64,000 bases of DNA from Bradyrhizobium nivariense (GTDB lineage Bacteria; Pseudomonadota; Alphaproteobacteria; Rhizobiales; Xanthobacteraceae): NCBI RefSeq assembly GCF_029846715.1, contig NZ_JARVWW010000012.1, forward strand, positions 1 to 64,000. Direction: 5' to 3'. Below are positions 7,216 through 15,523 of this stretch, piece by piece (the stretch's first letter is position 1; each line of letters starts with the position of its first letter). The notes beneath the pieces are model-generated. The model was given only the letters and a program-made list of their open reading frames with translations. It was not told the origin of the DNA and did not search any database. Both the position numbers and the translations under genes were made by a program.

Positions 7216-8958
7216 ATGGCACTAGATCAGATCGTCGACGGACTTTCGGAGGTTTCCTGCGACGTGCTGGTGATCGGCGGCGGCACAGCCGGCCCGATGG
7301 CGGCGCTGAAGGCGAAGCTGAAGAATCCGAAGGCCAATGTCGTCCTGCTCGAAAAGGCCAACGTCAAGCGCTCCGGCGCGATCTCGATGGGCATGGACGG
7401 CTTGAACAACGCCGTCATCCCCGGCTACGCGACGCCCGAGCAGTACACCAAGGAAATCACCATCGCCAATGACGGCATCGTCGATCAGAAAGCGGTCTAT
7501 AAATACGCGCAGAACTGTTACAAGATCGTCGAGGAGCTCGACAGTTTCGGCATTCGCTTCCTGAAGAACGAGAACGGCGATTACGCCGTCAAGAAGGTGC
7601 ATCATATCGGCAGCTATGTTCTGCCGATGCCGAACGGCGAGACCGTGAAGAAGGCGCTCTATCGCCAGCTCCGCCGCGCCCGCATCCTGATCTCCAACCG
7701 CTACATGGCGACGCGGCTTTTGAAGTCCGCCGACGGCCGCATTGCCGGTGCGATCAGCGTCAACACCCGCACGGCCGAAATCCTGGTGATCAAGGCGAAG
7801 TCCGTGATCCTCTGCATGGGGGCAGCCGGTCGCCTCGGTCTTCCGACCTCCGGCTACATGTTCGGCACTTACGAGAACGCCGCCAATTCCGGCGATGGCT
7901 ATGCGATGGCCTATCACGCCGGTGCAGCGCTCGCGAACCTCGAATGCTACCAGATCAATCCGCTGATCAAGGACTATAACGGCCCGGCCTGCGCCTATGT
8001 CGCCGGGCCCTTCGGCGCCTTCACCGCCAACAACGAGGGATCGCGCTTTATCGAATGCGACTACTGGTCCGGCCAGATGATGCTGGAATTCTACAATGAG
8101 CTGTTGTCCGGCAAGGGACCGGTGTTCCTCCAGCTCAAGCATCTCCATCCGAACACCATCGAGGAAATCGAATCGACCTTGCACAAGGTGGAGCGGCCGA
8201 CGCGCGGCCTGTTCCAGCAGGGACGTGGCGTCGACTACCGCAACGAGTCGATCGAGATGCATATCTCCGAGATCGGCTTCTGCTCGGGTCACAGCGCTTC
8301 CGGCGTGTTCGTCGACGACAATGCCCGCACCACGGTGCCCGGCCTTTACGCCGCCGGCGACATGGCGAGCGTGCCGCACAACTACATGCTCGGCGCCTTC
8401 ACCAACGGTTCGGTCGCCGGCGTCGACGCGATGGAATTCGCGGACAATCACGACTTCGCGGAATTCGACGCGGCCGATGTCGCCAGAGAGCGTGACCGCG
8501 TGATGGCGCCGACCAAACGCGAGGACGGCATTCCGCCGAACCAGATCGAGTACAAGACCCGCCGTCTCGTCAATGACTATCTCCAGCCGCCGAAAGTCAC
8601 GCGCAAATACGAGCTCGGCATGCGCCGGCTCGCCGAAGCGAGGCAAGACATGCAGGAGCACATGATCGCGCGCAACGCGCACGAACTGCTCCGCGCCCTC
8701 GAAGTACAGTCGATCATGGACTGCGCCGACATGGCCGTGCATGCCTCGCTCTACCGCGAGGAAAGCCGCTGGGGCCTCTATCACTGGCGGACGGATTTCC
8801 CGGAGAAGGACAACGAGAACTGGTTCTGCCACACGCTGCTGAGCAAGCAGGATGGCAAGATGACCAGCGAGAAGCGTGCCGTGGAGCCCTACGTCGTGCC
8901 GATCGCCGACGACGAGAAGGATCTCTACGACAAGCAGCGCATCCGCGCGACAGCCTGA
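7216..8958 (+). CDS. AprA/fumarate reductase-like FAD-binding flavoprotein
   Basis: FAD enzyme of 580 residues in the succinate dehydrogenase/fumarate reductase/adenylylsulfate reductase alpha superfamily. The dinucleotide motif GGGTAG is at residues 21-26. Downstream are CMGAAGRLG, a SGHSASG histidine segment and the second FAD motif VPGLYAAGDMAS. The length and the directly following two-cluster ferredoxin gene recall AprA-AprB, but no sulfate adenylyltransferase, aprM or dsr genes are nearby. A role in dissimilatory sulfate metabolism is therefore not supported. It could reduce or oxidise an organosulfur or other small oxyanion compound delivered by the ABC transporter (inference). The start ATG 7216 follows CAGGAGC. 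Confidence 0.85.
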   Translation: MALDQIVDGLSEVSCDVLVIGGGTAGPMAALKAKLKNPKANVVLLEKANVKRSGAISMGMDGLNNAVIPGYATPEQYTKEITIANDGIVDQKAVYKYAQNCYKIVEELDSFGIRFLKNENGDYAVKKVHHIGSYVLPMPNGETVKKALYRQLRRARILISNRYMATRLLKSADGRIAGAISVNTRTAEILVIKAKSVILCMGAAGRLGLPTSGYMFGTYENAANSGDGYAMAYHAGAALANLECYQINPLIKDYNGPACAYVAGPFGAFTANNEGSRFIECDYWSGQMMLEFYNELLSGKGPVFLQLKHLHPNTIEEIESTLHKVERPTRGLFQQGRGVDYRNESIEMHISEIGFCSGHSASGVFVDDNARTTVPGLYAAGDMASVPHNYMLGAFTNGSVAGVDAMEFADNHDFAEFDAADVARERDRVMAPTKREDGIPPNQIEYKTRRLVNDYLQPPKVTRKYELGMRRLAEARQDMQEHMIARNAHELLRALEVQSIMDCADMAVHASLYREESRWGLYHWRTDFPEKDNENWFCHTLLSKQDGKMTSEKRAVEPYVVPIADDEKDLYDKQRIRATA

Positions 8959-8987
8959 CCCGCCGCACAAGTAACAGGAGACATACG

Positions 8988-9221
8988 ATGCCTCTCGCTT
9001 CCTATCAGACATCGGTTCCGGTAGTCGTCGACGACGCCAAATGCATCGCGGACAAGGGCTGCACCGTGTGCGTCGACGTCTGCCCGCTCGACGTGCTCCG
9101 CATCAGCGACATGACCGGCAAGGCCTATATGGCCTATGACGAATGCTGGTACTGCATGCCCTGCGAGGCGGATTGCCCGACCGGCGCCGTCACCGTCAAC
9201 ATTCCCTATCTGTTGAGGTAG
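8988..9221 (+). CDS. 4Fe-4S ferredoxin, AprB-like, two clusters
   Basis: Protein of 77 residues with two four-cysteine sets: C19, C25, C28, C32 and C53, C56, C59, C63, the last Cys of each set followed by Pro. This is a 2x[4Fe-4S] ferredoxin. The first set (C-x5-C-x2-C-x3-C-P) has the longer first loop seen in AprB-type ferredoxins. It lacks the extra C-terminal tail of true AprB. The start at 8988 follows ACAGGAG, 29 bp after the flavoprotein, and the HEAT-repeat gene begins 2 bp after its stop, so the three form one operon. Its likely job is electron transfer to or from the flavoprotein. Confidence 0.9.
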   Translation: MPLASYQTSVPVVVDDAKCIADKGCTVCVDVCPLDVLRISDMTGKAYMAYDECWYCMPCEADCPTGAVTVNIPYLLR

Positions 9222-9223
9222 TC

Positions 9224-10201
9224 ATGTCGAGCCCGTTCGAATCCTACGACGATCTCGAAGATGCCGACGAGCGGCTTCAGGCGGCCGATCCCGCGGAGCG
9301 CCGCGTCGCCATCATCGGGCTCGGCCATTCCGGCGATCCCGCAGCCGTCCCGCATCTTGCCAACATGGTGGCTGATCCCGATGCTGGCGTACGCCAGCAG
9401 GTCGCGATGGCGCTTGGCGAGTTCGACGGACCGGAGGCCGCCAGCGCGCTGGTGAAGCTGCTCGTCGACCCCGAACGAATCGTAGCGGCCGCTGCGGCCG
9501 ACAGCATGGCCGAGTTCAAGGATCCGGCCTGCGCCGACATCATCCTGCCGCTGGTCAAGCACGCCCACGCCTTCGTCCGCATGGGCGCGCTACGTGCGCT
9601 GAAGGAGCTGCGCAGCAAGGACACGTTGAAGCCGGCGCTGGAAGCGCTCCAGGACACGGACGCCGCCGTGCGGGTGCAGGCGATCGGCGTGATCGGGTTC
9701 CTCAAGCTGGAGGAATCAATTCCGGCGCTGACCGCGCTGATCAACGATCCCGACGCCCATGTGCGCCGTGCTGCGGTGAGCGCGTTGGCGTTCTCGCAGT
9801 TGAAGCCGGCGGCCGAGACGATCACCCGCGCGCTGAAGGATACCGACTGGATGGTGCGCGAGATGGCCGCCGAAACGCTCGGCCTCAACGTCAACGGTTC
9901 GCTCGCGGCCGACCAGCTCGTGACTTCGCTTGGTGACGAGTTCTGGCAGGTGCGGCTGAAGGCGATCCGCAGCCTCGGCAGGATGAAGATCGAGCGCGCG
10001 GTGCGCCCGATCGGCCATTGCATCAACCACGACCAGGCCAATTTGCGGAAGGAAGCTGCCGCCGCGCTCGGTGAGATCGCCCATCCCGACGGTGAGGCGT
10101 TCCTGGCCGTCATCGCCGACGATGCCGATCCCGATGTCCGCAAGAACGCGCGCTGGGCGCTCCAGCAAATCGCGGCCCGCAAAGCGCGCGCAGGCGCATA
10201 G
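9224..10201 (+). CDS. HEAT-repeat protein
   Basis: Protein of 325 residues built almost wholly of about ten HEAT/PBS-lyase-type repeats of roughly 31 residues. Recurrent units have the form D-x-D-A-x-V-R-x-x-A-x-x-A-L-G-x-x. No signal peptide or enzyme motif is visible, so it is probably a cytoplasmic scaffold. The ATG at 9224 starts 2 bp after the ferredoxin stop. Its fixed place behind the flavoprotein and ferredoxin suggests it assembles or chaperones that complex, but its true role is unknown. Confidence 0.85.
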   Translation: MSSPFESYDDLEDADERLQAADPAERRVAIIGLGHSGDPAAVPHLANMVADPDAGVRQQVAMALGEFDGPEAASALVKLLVDPERIVAAAAADSMAEFKDPACADIILPLVKHAHAFVRMGALRALKELRSKDTLKPALEALQDTDAAVRVQAIGVIGFLKLEESIPALTALINDPDAHVRRAAVSALAFSQLKPAAETITRALKDTDWMVREMAAETLGLNVNGSLAADQLVTSLGDEFWQVRLKAIRSLGRMKIERAVRPIGHCINHDQANLRKEAAAALGEIAHPDGEAFLAVIADDADPDVRKNARWALQQIAARKARAGA

Positions 10202-10299
10202 AGGTGCGGGCAGGGGCATAGCGGCTCTTCGCTGCCGGTCTGGACTTCCGGAGCCAGACGTTTATTGGTCTTCGCCAAGAAACAGCGAGGACGCCGGCC

Positions 10300-11472
10300 A
10301 TGACGACACTGACAACCAAGGATCTTCTCCCCGAGGACGGCACGCGGGGAACGCTCGTTGGCCGCGTCTGGCTGCCGCAGGCGAACGGTCCGGCCGTTGT
10401 CGTCGTCCGTGGTGACGGCGTCTTCGACGTCACCGCCAAGTTTCCGACCGTCAGCACGCTCTGCGAAGAGGACAATCCGGCCACGGCGCTTGCCGCGACC
10501 AAGGGCGAGCGTATCGGCGATCTCGAGGCCATCGTCGCCAACACGCCGCCCGATCAGCGCGATCCGAAAAAGCCGTGGCTGCTCGCGCCGGTCGATCTCC
10601 AGACCCTGAAGGCGGCCGGCGTGACCTTCGCCATCTCGATGCTGGAGCGCGTCATCGAGGAGCGCGCCAAGGGCAATCCGGCCTCGGCTGAAGCCATCCG
10701 CAAGGAAGTGACGCGGCTGATCGGTGACGATCTGTCGAAGCTCAAGCCGGGCTCGGACCAGGCGATGCACCTGAAGCAGGTGCTGATCGACCAGAACGCC
10801 TGGAGCCAGTATCTCGAGGTCGGCATCGGCCCCGATGCCGAGGTCTTCACCAAGGCGCCGACCTTGTCGTCGGTCGGCACCGGCATGGATGCGGGGCTGC
10901 ATCCGAAATCGACCTGGAACAACCCGGAGCCGGAGCTGGTGCTGTTCGTCTCGAGCCGCGGCAAGATCGTCGGCGGCGCGCTCGGCAACGACGTCAATCT
11001 GCGCGACTTCGAGGGACGTTCGGCGCTGCTGTTGTCGAAAGCCAAAGACAACAACGCCTCGTGCTCCATCGGCCCACTGCTACGCCTGTTCGACGATACA
11101 TTCACGCTCGACGACGCGCGCAAGCTCGACATCAGCCTGAACGTGAAGGGCGCGGACGGTTTCGTTCTCGACGGCCACTCCTCGATCAGCATGATCAGCC
11201 GCGATCCCACCGACCTGGTCGAGCAGACCATCGGCAAGGTGCATCAATATCCCGATGGATTCGTGCTGTTCCTCGGGACGATGTTCGCGCCGGTTAGGGA
11301 TCGCGATGCGCCGGGGCAGGGGTTCACCCACAAGCGCGATGACATCGTCACGATCGCGGCGCCCCAGCTCGGCAAGCTCGTCAACCGCATGCGCACCAGC
11401 GACGAGTGCGAGCCCTGGACTTTTGGCATCGGCGCGTTGATGAAGAATCTGGCGCAGCGGAAGTTAATCTAG
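10300..11472 (+). CDS. FAH-family 2-keto-3-deoxy-pentonate dehydratase, XylX-like
   Basis: Protein of 390 residues in the fumarylacetoacetate hydrolase superfamily. It closely resembles the Caulobacter XylX type (2-keto-3-deoxy-xylonate dehydratase): shared stretches include LLAPVDLQ, LKAAGVTFA, WSQYLEVxIGPDAE, WNNPEPE, GNDVNLRDFEGRSALLLSKA and QYPDGFxLFLGTMFAP. These enzymes convert the 2-keto-3-deoxy-pentonate from xylose or arabinose to alpha-ketoglutarate semialdehyde. The setting, upstream of an aldose importer, a sugar 1-dehydrogenase and a lactonase, fits oxidative pentose degradation. Whether xylose, arabinose or both are used cannot be told. The start is ATG 10300; the 98-bp gap to the HEAT gene suggests a separate promoter. 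Confidence 0.82.
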   Translation: MTTLTTKDLLPEDGTRGTLVGRVWLPQANGPAVVVVRGDGVFDVTAKFPTVSTLCEEDNPATALAATKGERIGDLEAIVANTPPDQRDPKKPWLLAPVDLQTLKAAGVTFAISMLERVIEERAKGNPASAEAIRKEVTRLIGDDLSKLKPGSDQAMHLKQVLIDQNAWSQYLEVGIGPDAEVFTKAPTLSSVGTGMDAGLHPKSTWNNPEPELVLFVSSRGKIVGGALGNDVNLRDFEGRSALLLSKAKDNNASCSIGPLLRLFDDTFTLDDARKLDISLNVKGADGFVLDGHSSISMISRDPTDLVEQTIGKVHQYPDGFVLFLGTMFAPVRDRDAPGQGFTHKRDDIVTIAAPQLGKLVNRMRTSDECEPWTFGIGALMKNLAQRKLI

Positions 11473-11537
11473 CGCCGGCTTTCCCTCACGTTGCCCCGCC
11501 CAGCAGCACGATTGCACAATCGAAATTTGCAGAAGGT

Positions 11538-11664
11538 CGTCATGCCCGGGCTTGTCCCGCCTGCGCGGCCGAAGCCGCTTCGACGAGGCGAAGACCCGGG
11601 CATCCACGTTCTTTGTCCCGCATGGCAAGGCCGTGGATGGCCGGGACAAGCCCGGCCATGACGA
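11538..11664. repeat. Palindromic intergenic repeat (CGTCATGCCCGGG...CATGACG)
   Basis: About 127 bp with ends CGTCATGCCCGGGCTTGTCC and GGACAAGCCCGGCCATGACG, an imperfect inverted repeat. Internal stems lie around GCGGCC/GAAGCCGC and CATCCACG/CCGTGGATG. It occupies the first half of the 436-bp gap 11473-11908; the second half holds the putative operators of the ytfQ operon. Confidence 0.75.
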
Positions 11665-11742
11665 TGTGGCGCCGGCCAAGTCGCACACATTCTTTTCATC
11701 TCCCCGTTGCATCTATGGAACAAAATCGCGCTGGGCGTGTCA

Positions 11743-11779
11743 TACGATGGCCCTCTCGCCGACTGTCGCGGCCATCGTA
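11743..11779. promoter_or_regulatory. Inverted repeat TACGATGGCC-N17-GGCCATCGTA
   Basis: A perfect 10-bp inverted repeat with a 17-bp spacer, about 130 bp upstream of the ytfQ start. It could be a regulator site pair or an RNA hairpin. The GntR/FadR-type regulator encoded later in the same operon is the most likely partner if it is an operator. Confidence 0.5.
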
Positions 11780-11781
11780 AA

Positions 11782-11800
11782 TAGTCAGATAATATGACTA
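11782..11800. promoter_or_regulatory. Putative operator TAGTCA-N7-TGACTA
   Basis: A perfect 6-bp inverted repeat with spacer GATAATA, two bases after the preceding inverted repeat and about 109 bp upstream of the ytfQ start. The spacer contains a -10-like GATAAT, so a repressor bound here would cover a promoter. Confidence 0.5.
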
Positions 11801-11908
11801 GTCGGAACCGATCTTCCGTGAAATAGTGCCTGCCGCCGCCCTAGAGGTCGGCCTGCGGGTGCCATGCTACCAATAGGCACCCGAGATAACACTTGGGAGA
11901 CACGCCTG

Positions 11909-12874
11909 ATGATCCTCAAAGCCCTCTTTGCGGCCAGTGCCACGACCGCATTGCTGCTCGCGCTGCCGGCCAGCGCCGCCGAGCTCACGATCGGCTTCTC
12001 GCAGATCGGATCGGAATCCGGCTGGCGCGCGGCCGAGACCTCGGTCTCCAAGCAGGAGGCCACCAAGCGCAAGGTCAATCTCAAGATTGCCGACGCCCAG
12101 CAGAAGCAGGAGAACCAGATCAAGGCGATCCGCTCCTTCATTGCGCAGAACGTCGATGCGATCTTCCTTGCGCCCGTCGTCTCGACTGGCTGGGACTCGG
12201 TGCTGAAGGAAGCCAAGGAGGCCAAGATTCCGGTCGTGCTGCTCGACCGCGACATCGATCCCTCCGGCAAGGAACTCTATCTCACTGCCGTGACCTCCGA
12301 CAGCGTGCATGAAGGCGAGGTCGCCGGCGACTGGCTGGCGAAGACCGTTGGCGGCAAGGCCTGCAACGTCGTCGAATTGCAGGGCACGGTCGGCGCCAGC
12401 GTGGCCGCCAACCGCAAGAAGGGTTTTGACACCGCCATCGCCAAGCATGCGAACCTGAAGGTGGTGCGCAGCCAGACCGGCGACTTCACCCGCGCCAAGG
12501 GCAAGGAAGTGATGGAAAGCTTCATCAAGGCCGAAGGCGGCGGCAAGTCGATCTGCGCGGTCTATGCGCACAACGACGACATGATGGTCGGCGCCATCCA
12601 GGCGATGAAGGAAGCCGGCCTCAAGCCCGGCAAGGAGATCCTCACCGTCTCGATCGACGCCGTCCCCGACATCTTCAAGGCGATGGTCGCCGGCGAAGCC
12701 AATGCCACGGTCGAGCTGACGCCGAACATGGCGGGCCCCGCGCTCGATGCCATCGCGGCCTTCAAGGACAAGGGCACCGTTCCGCCGAAATGGATCCAGA
12801 CCGACTCCAAGCTCTACACCGCCACCGATGATCCGCAGAAGATCTACGACAGCAAGAAGGGCCTCGGTTACTGA
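11909..12874 (+). CDS. ytfQ: Sugar ABC transporter substrate-binding protein, YtfQ-like
   Basis: Periplasmic binding protein of 321 residues of the Peripla_BP_4 family, most like the galactofuranose/aldose receptor YtfQ. The signal peptide covers about residues 1-23 (ending ALPASA). The mature protein opens with LTIGFSQIGSESGWRAAE, a YtfQ hallmark. The ATG at 11909 follows GGGAGA; an in-frame ATG 45 bp upstream gives no sensible signal peptide. It is first in an operon with ytfR, ytfT and yjfF. In E. coli the system carries galactofuranose; alphaproteobacterial relatives beside arabinose or galactose genes probably import aldopentoses or galactose. Confidence 0.9.
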   Translation: MILKALFAASATTALLLALPASAAELTIGFSQIGSESGWRAAETSVSKQEATKRKVNLKIADAQQKQENQIKAIRSFIAQNVDAIFLAPVVSTGWDSVLKEAKEAKIPVVLLDRDIDPSGKELYLTAVTSDSVHEGEVAGDWLAKTVGGKACNVVELQGTVGASVAANRKKGFDTAIAKHANLKVVRSQTGDFTRAKGKEVMESFIKAEGGGKSICAVYAHNDDMMVGAIQAMKEAGLKPGKEILTVSIDAVPDIFKAMVAGEANATVELTPNMAGPALDAIAAFKDKGTVPPKWIQTDSKLYTATDDPQKIYDSKKGLGY

Positions 12875-12989
12875 GGCGGGTGCGTCGCCGGACCGCGCCT
12901 TGTGGTCCGGCGCCCCTTCGAAACCGCTGCAGGAACGGATAGGCTGGGTGTCCGCATCATCAGCGGGCGCCGGTGGGAGTGAATTGGCC

Positions 12990-14534
12990 ATGGAGAACAG
13001 CCTGGATCCTGCCGCTTCCCTGCTGGAGGTGCGCGGGATCAGCAAGAGTTTTGGTGCTGTGCGTGCGTTGCAGGAGGTCGACTTCACGCTTCGCGCCGGC
13101 GAGATCCATGCGCTGCTCGGCGAGAACGGCGCCGGTAAGTCCACGCTGATCAAGGTGATCACCGGCGTGTTCCCGCGCGATGCCGGCATCGTCAGGATCA
13201 GCGGCGAAGAGGTTGCGCCGCGCTCGGCCAAGGCCGCGCTTCAGGCCGGCATTGCCACCGTCTACCAGGAAGTCAATTTGCTGCCGAATCTCTCGGTGGC
13301 GCAGAACCTGTTCCTTGACCGGCAGCCGATGCGCTTCGGCGTCGTGCGCGAAGGCGAGATGCGACGTCGCGCGACGACGCTGCTCGCGGATTTCGGTCTC
13401 GACATCGACGTGGCCGCGCCGCTCGGCAACTATTCCGTTGCCGTGCAGCATGTTACCGCGATCGCGCGCGCCGTCGATCTCTCGGCGCGCGTACTGATCC
13501 TGGACGAGCCGACCGCGAGCCTCGACCGCCATGAGGTCGAGATCCTCTTTCGCATCATGCGCCAGCTCGCCAAGCGCGGCATTGGCATCGTCTTCGTCAG
13601 CCATTTTCTCGACCAGGTCTATGAGATTTCCGACCGCATCACGGTGTTACGCAACGGCCGCCTTGTCGGCGAGCGCGAGACCGCCTCGCTGCCGCGGCTC
13701 GAATTGATCCGGATGATGCTCGGCCGCGAGCTTGCGGAGACCACAAGCGCGCGGGCCTCGGCAGGCGAGCACACGACGCGCGAGGTCTGTGCCAGCTTCG
13801 AGAATTACGGCAAGGCCGGCTATGTCGCGCCGTTCAATCTCGAGCTGCGGCATGGCGAGGTCGTCGGTCTCGCCGGCCTGCTCGGCTCGGGCCGGACCGA
13901 GACGGCGCGGCTGGTGTTCGGCGCCGAGCGCGCCGATCGCGGACAAGCGAGGGTGGAAGGCGCGCCCGTGCGGCTCCAGTCGCCGCGCGACGGCGTGCGT
14001 CACGGCTTTGGCTATTGCCCGGAGGAGCGCAAAACGGACGGCATCGTCGCCGAGCTCACCGTGCGCGAGAACATCGTGCTTGCGCTCCAGGCCAAGCGCG
14101 GTTTGCATCGGCCGCTGTCGCGACGCGAGCAGGACGAGATCGCAAGCCGCTACGTCAAGATGCTCGACATCCGTCCGCCCGATCCGGAGCGTCCCGTCGG
14201 CCTGTTGTCCGGCGGCAATCAGCAGAAGGTGCTGCTGGCACGGTGGCTGGCGACCTCGCCGCGACTCCTCGTGCTGGACGAACCGACCCGCGGCATCGAC
14301 GTCGGCGCGCACGCCGAGATCATCCGCCTGATCCGCGATCTCTGCGACGACGGGCTTGCGCTGCTCGTGATCTCCTCCGAGCTCGACGAGATCGTGACCT
14401 ATTCCGATCGTGTGGTGGTGCTGCGCGATCGCGCCCATGTCGAGGAGCTCGCGGGCGAGGCCATCGACGTCGGCAGCATTCTCGCAGCCATCGCCGCCGA
14501 CGGCGCCAGTGTCGCGCATGAGGGCCGGGCATGA
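12990..14534 (+). CDS. ytfR: Sugar ABC transporter ATP-binding protein, YtfR-like (two ATPase domains)
   Basis: Fused double ATPase of 514 residues. The first Walker A GENGAGKST is at residues 44-52. The first-half signature is degenerate (NYSVAVQHVTAIARA), as is common in this family, while the second-half signature is canonical (LSGGNQQKVLLARWL). A Walker B (LLVLDEPTRGID) follows. The ATG at 12990 is preceded by GGGAG at 12975-12979; homology does not extend upstream although the frame is open. It overlaps ytfT by 4 bp (ATGA). Confidence 0.92.
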   Translation: MENSLDPAASLLEVRGISKSFGAVRALQEVDFTLRAGEIHALLGENGAGKSTLIKVITGVFPRDAGIVRISGEEVAPRSAKAALQAGIATVYQEVNLLPNLSVAQNLFLDRQPMRFGVVREGEMRRRATTLLADFGLDIDVAAPLGNYSVAVQHVTAIARAVDLSARVLILDEPTASLDRHEVEILFRIMRQLAKRGIGIVFVSHFLDQVYEISDRITVLRNGRLVGERETASLPRLELIRMMLGRELAETTSARASAGEHTTREVCASFENYGKAGYVAPFNLELRHGEVVGLAGLLGSGRTETARLVFGAERADRGQARVEGAPVRLQSPRDGVRHGFGYCPEERKTDGIVAELTVRENIVLALQAKRGLHRPLSRREQDEIASRYVKMLDIRPPDPERPVGLLSGGNQQKVLLARWLATSPRLLVLDEPTRGIDVGAHAEIIRLIRDLCDDGLALLVISSELDEIVTYSDRVVVLRDRAHVEELAGEAIDVGSILAAIAADGASVAHEGRA

Positions 14535-15523
14535 CAGCGCTGTTGCCGCGCCGCGGCCTTGCCCAGATCCTCGCGTTGATCGTCATCCTGGCGGTCGATC
14601 GCGTGGTGTCGCCGCAATTCTTCGATCTGCGCCTTCAGGACGGCCGGCTGTTCGGCAGCCTGATCGACGTGCTTAATCGCGGCACGCCGGTGGCGCTGCT
14701 CTCGCTCGGCATGGTGCTGGTGATCGCGACGCGCGGCATCGATCTGTCGGTCGGTGCGGTGATGGCGATCTCGGGCGCAATCGCGGCGAGCCTCGCCGAC
14801 AGCCACAGTCTGGCCGTGGTGCTGGCGGCTGCGCTCGGCGCGGGCCTGATCTGCGGATTGTGGAACGGATTTCTCGTGGCGGTGCTCGGCATGCAGCCGA
14901 TCGTGGCGACCTTGATCCTGATGGTGGCGGGACGCGGCATCGCCCAGCTCATTACCGAGGGGCGCATCGTGACCTTCTCCTCGCCGGATCTGGTCTGGCT
15001 CGGCAATGGCTCTATTCTCGGCCTGCCGGTGCCGGTCGCGATTGCGCTGGGCATGCTGATCCTCACCGGCGCGGTGGTGCGCGGCTCGGCACTCGGACTG
15101 CTGATCGAGGCAACCGGCGGCAATGCGCGGGCGAGTGAGCTCGCCGGTGTCGGCACGCGCGCGATGATTTTGGCGGTCTATGTCTGGTGCGGCGTCTGCG
15201 CCGCGCTCGCTGGCGTCATCGCTGCCGCCGACATCATGGGCGCGGATGCCAACAATGCCGGTCTCTGGCTCGAGCTCGATGCGATCCTGGCGGTGGTGAT
15301 CGGCGGTACCTCGCTGTTCGGCGGCCGATTCAGCCTAATTCTTGCTGTGTTAGGCGCGCTGATCATCCAGACCATGAACACCGGCATTTTGCTGTCGGGC
15401 TATCCTCCGGAGTTCAATTTGCTGGTCAAGGCGGTGGTGGTGCTCGCCGTGCTGCTGGTGCAATCGCCGAAGCTGTCCGGTGTTGCCGGTGTCGTGACGC
15501 GGCTGCGGAGGACGAAAGCATGA
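14531..15523 (+). CDS. ytfT: Sugar ABC transporter permease, YtfT-like
   Basis: Permease of 330 residues in the BPD_transp_2 (AraH/RbsC/XylH) family with eight or more hydrophobic helices. The motif RGIDLSVGAVMAISGAIAASLAD near residue 73 is typical of the class. Its start overlaps ytfR and its stop overlaps the next permease (ATGA), so it forms the first half of a heterodimeric channel with YjfF. Confidence 0.92.
   Translation: MTALLPRRGLAQILALIVILAVDRVVSPQFFDLRLQDGRLFGSLIDVLNRGTPVALLSLGMVLVIATRGIDLSVGAVMAISGAIAASLADSHSLAVVLAAALGAGLICGLWNGFLVAVLGMQPIVATLILMVAGRGIAQLITEGRIVTFSSPDLVWLGNGSILGLPVPVAIALGMLILTGAVVRGSALGLLIEATGGNARASELAGVGTRAMILAVYVWCGVCAALAGVIAAADIMGADANNAGLWLELDAILAVVIGGTSLFGGRFSLILAVLGALIIQTMNTGILLSGYPPEFNLLVKAVVVLAVLLVQSPKLSGVAGVVTRLRRTKA

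Noticed and set aside
7216..9221. Dissimilatory adenylylsulfate reductase AprAB
   Set aside because: The ferredoxin lacks the AprB tail, and no sat, dsr, sox, aprM or qmo gene is in the window.
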